Shown here: in pieces, positions 63,850 to 64,000 of the stretch
Layout: the number at the start of each line of letters is the position of its first letter
How positions within the stretch are numbered: position 1 is the first letter of the stretch
Assembly: GCA_028583415.1 (NCBI GenBank)
Contig: CM053273.1
Span: 90,928,676 to 90,992,675 of the forward strand
From: Protea cynaroides
Taxonomy: Eukaryota > Streptophyta > Magnoliopsida > Proteales > Proteaceae
DNA: 64,000 nt
Direction of reading: 5' to 3'
Notes under the pieces: generated by a model
The model's database searches: none
Seen by the model: only the letters and a program-made list of their open reading frames with translations
What the model was told of the DNA's origin: nothing
Position numbers and translations under genes: made by a program

Positions 63850-64000
63850 AAAAAAAATTGATATCTAATCAGTAGAACATGTTGCTAATAGCTGCGGGTT
63901 TGATGCTCGATCTTCCTTTTGATCTGCTTTCAAGGAGGTTTTTGGAAGTTTATTCACTCCCTTAGGTCGCATTTCACTCAAGATTTGATCCCCAACTTAG
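63850..64000. other. Right flank, nothing recognised
   Basis: The last 150 bp hold the right duplication of M3 and AT-rich sequence without features. If the carrier gene continues, this is still its intron. Confidence 0.4.

Overview
The window reads as nuclear DNA of a flowering plant. The genes have short exons with GT-AG introns, and they belong to plant-specific families: an LRK10-like receptor kinase, a plant NAD+ carrier and relics of F-box, PDX1 and PP7 genes. The intergenic space is AT-rich and full of LTR elements, MULEs, MITEs and SINEs. I cannot name the species; a eudicot or early-diverging angiosperm is likely.

Left part (1-28,260): about 25.5 kb is a stack of Ty3/gypsy elements of one chromovirus-like (Tekay/Del-type) lineage, nested in each other's LTRs. 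The nesting can be read from target-site duplications (TSDs): an outer LTR at 2714-28254 (AAAGT), a rearranged copy at 3069-26051 (TCATA), an inverted solo LTR at 4811-25222 (GTATT/GTGTT), and an 18.2-kb LTR-internal-LTR-internal-LTR unit at 6040-24197 (GAAGT/GAAGG). The second internal region carries gag, a broken pol and, on the opposite strand beside the 5' LTR, a 380-codon ORF of the putative plant transposon protein type. Gag and pol are separated by a 66-nt segment that holds two stops and looks like a removable in-frame intron. The LTRs and the leader of the opposite-strand ORF share dense ACCGGT palindrome arrays.

Middle part (28,400-43,650): an LRK10-like receptor kinase cluster. It has a ruined ectodomain copy (28.4 kb), then two intact ectodomain exons (34,773 and 38,945). 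Both end in phase 1, compatible with one shared downstream set: a 36-nt mini-exon, a transmembrane exon and a kinase exon. This suggests two alternative first exons, and so two receptors, sharing one kinase. A MULE, a TRIM element and an inverted-repeat pair sit in the intervening introns.

Right part (43,650-64,000): a LINE relic, MITEs, a Pack-MULE-like element with an F-box fragment (47.3-48.7 kb), a small intact gene of unknown function (49,270-49,773), a PP7-phosphatase exon relic split by a solo LTR (51.5-52.3 kb), a 1.9-kb tandem duplication (54.2-57.9 kb), and the 3' six exons of a mitochondrial-carrier gene of the NDT (NAD+ transporter) type on the minus strand (58,219-61,776). One intron of that gene holds an Au-like SINE and a PDX1 relic. 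A third MULE-like element ends the window. All alignments and family names come from reading by eye; nothing was searched.
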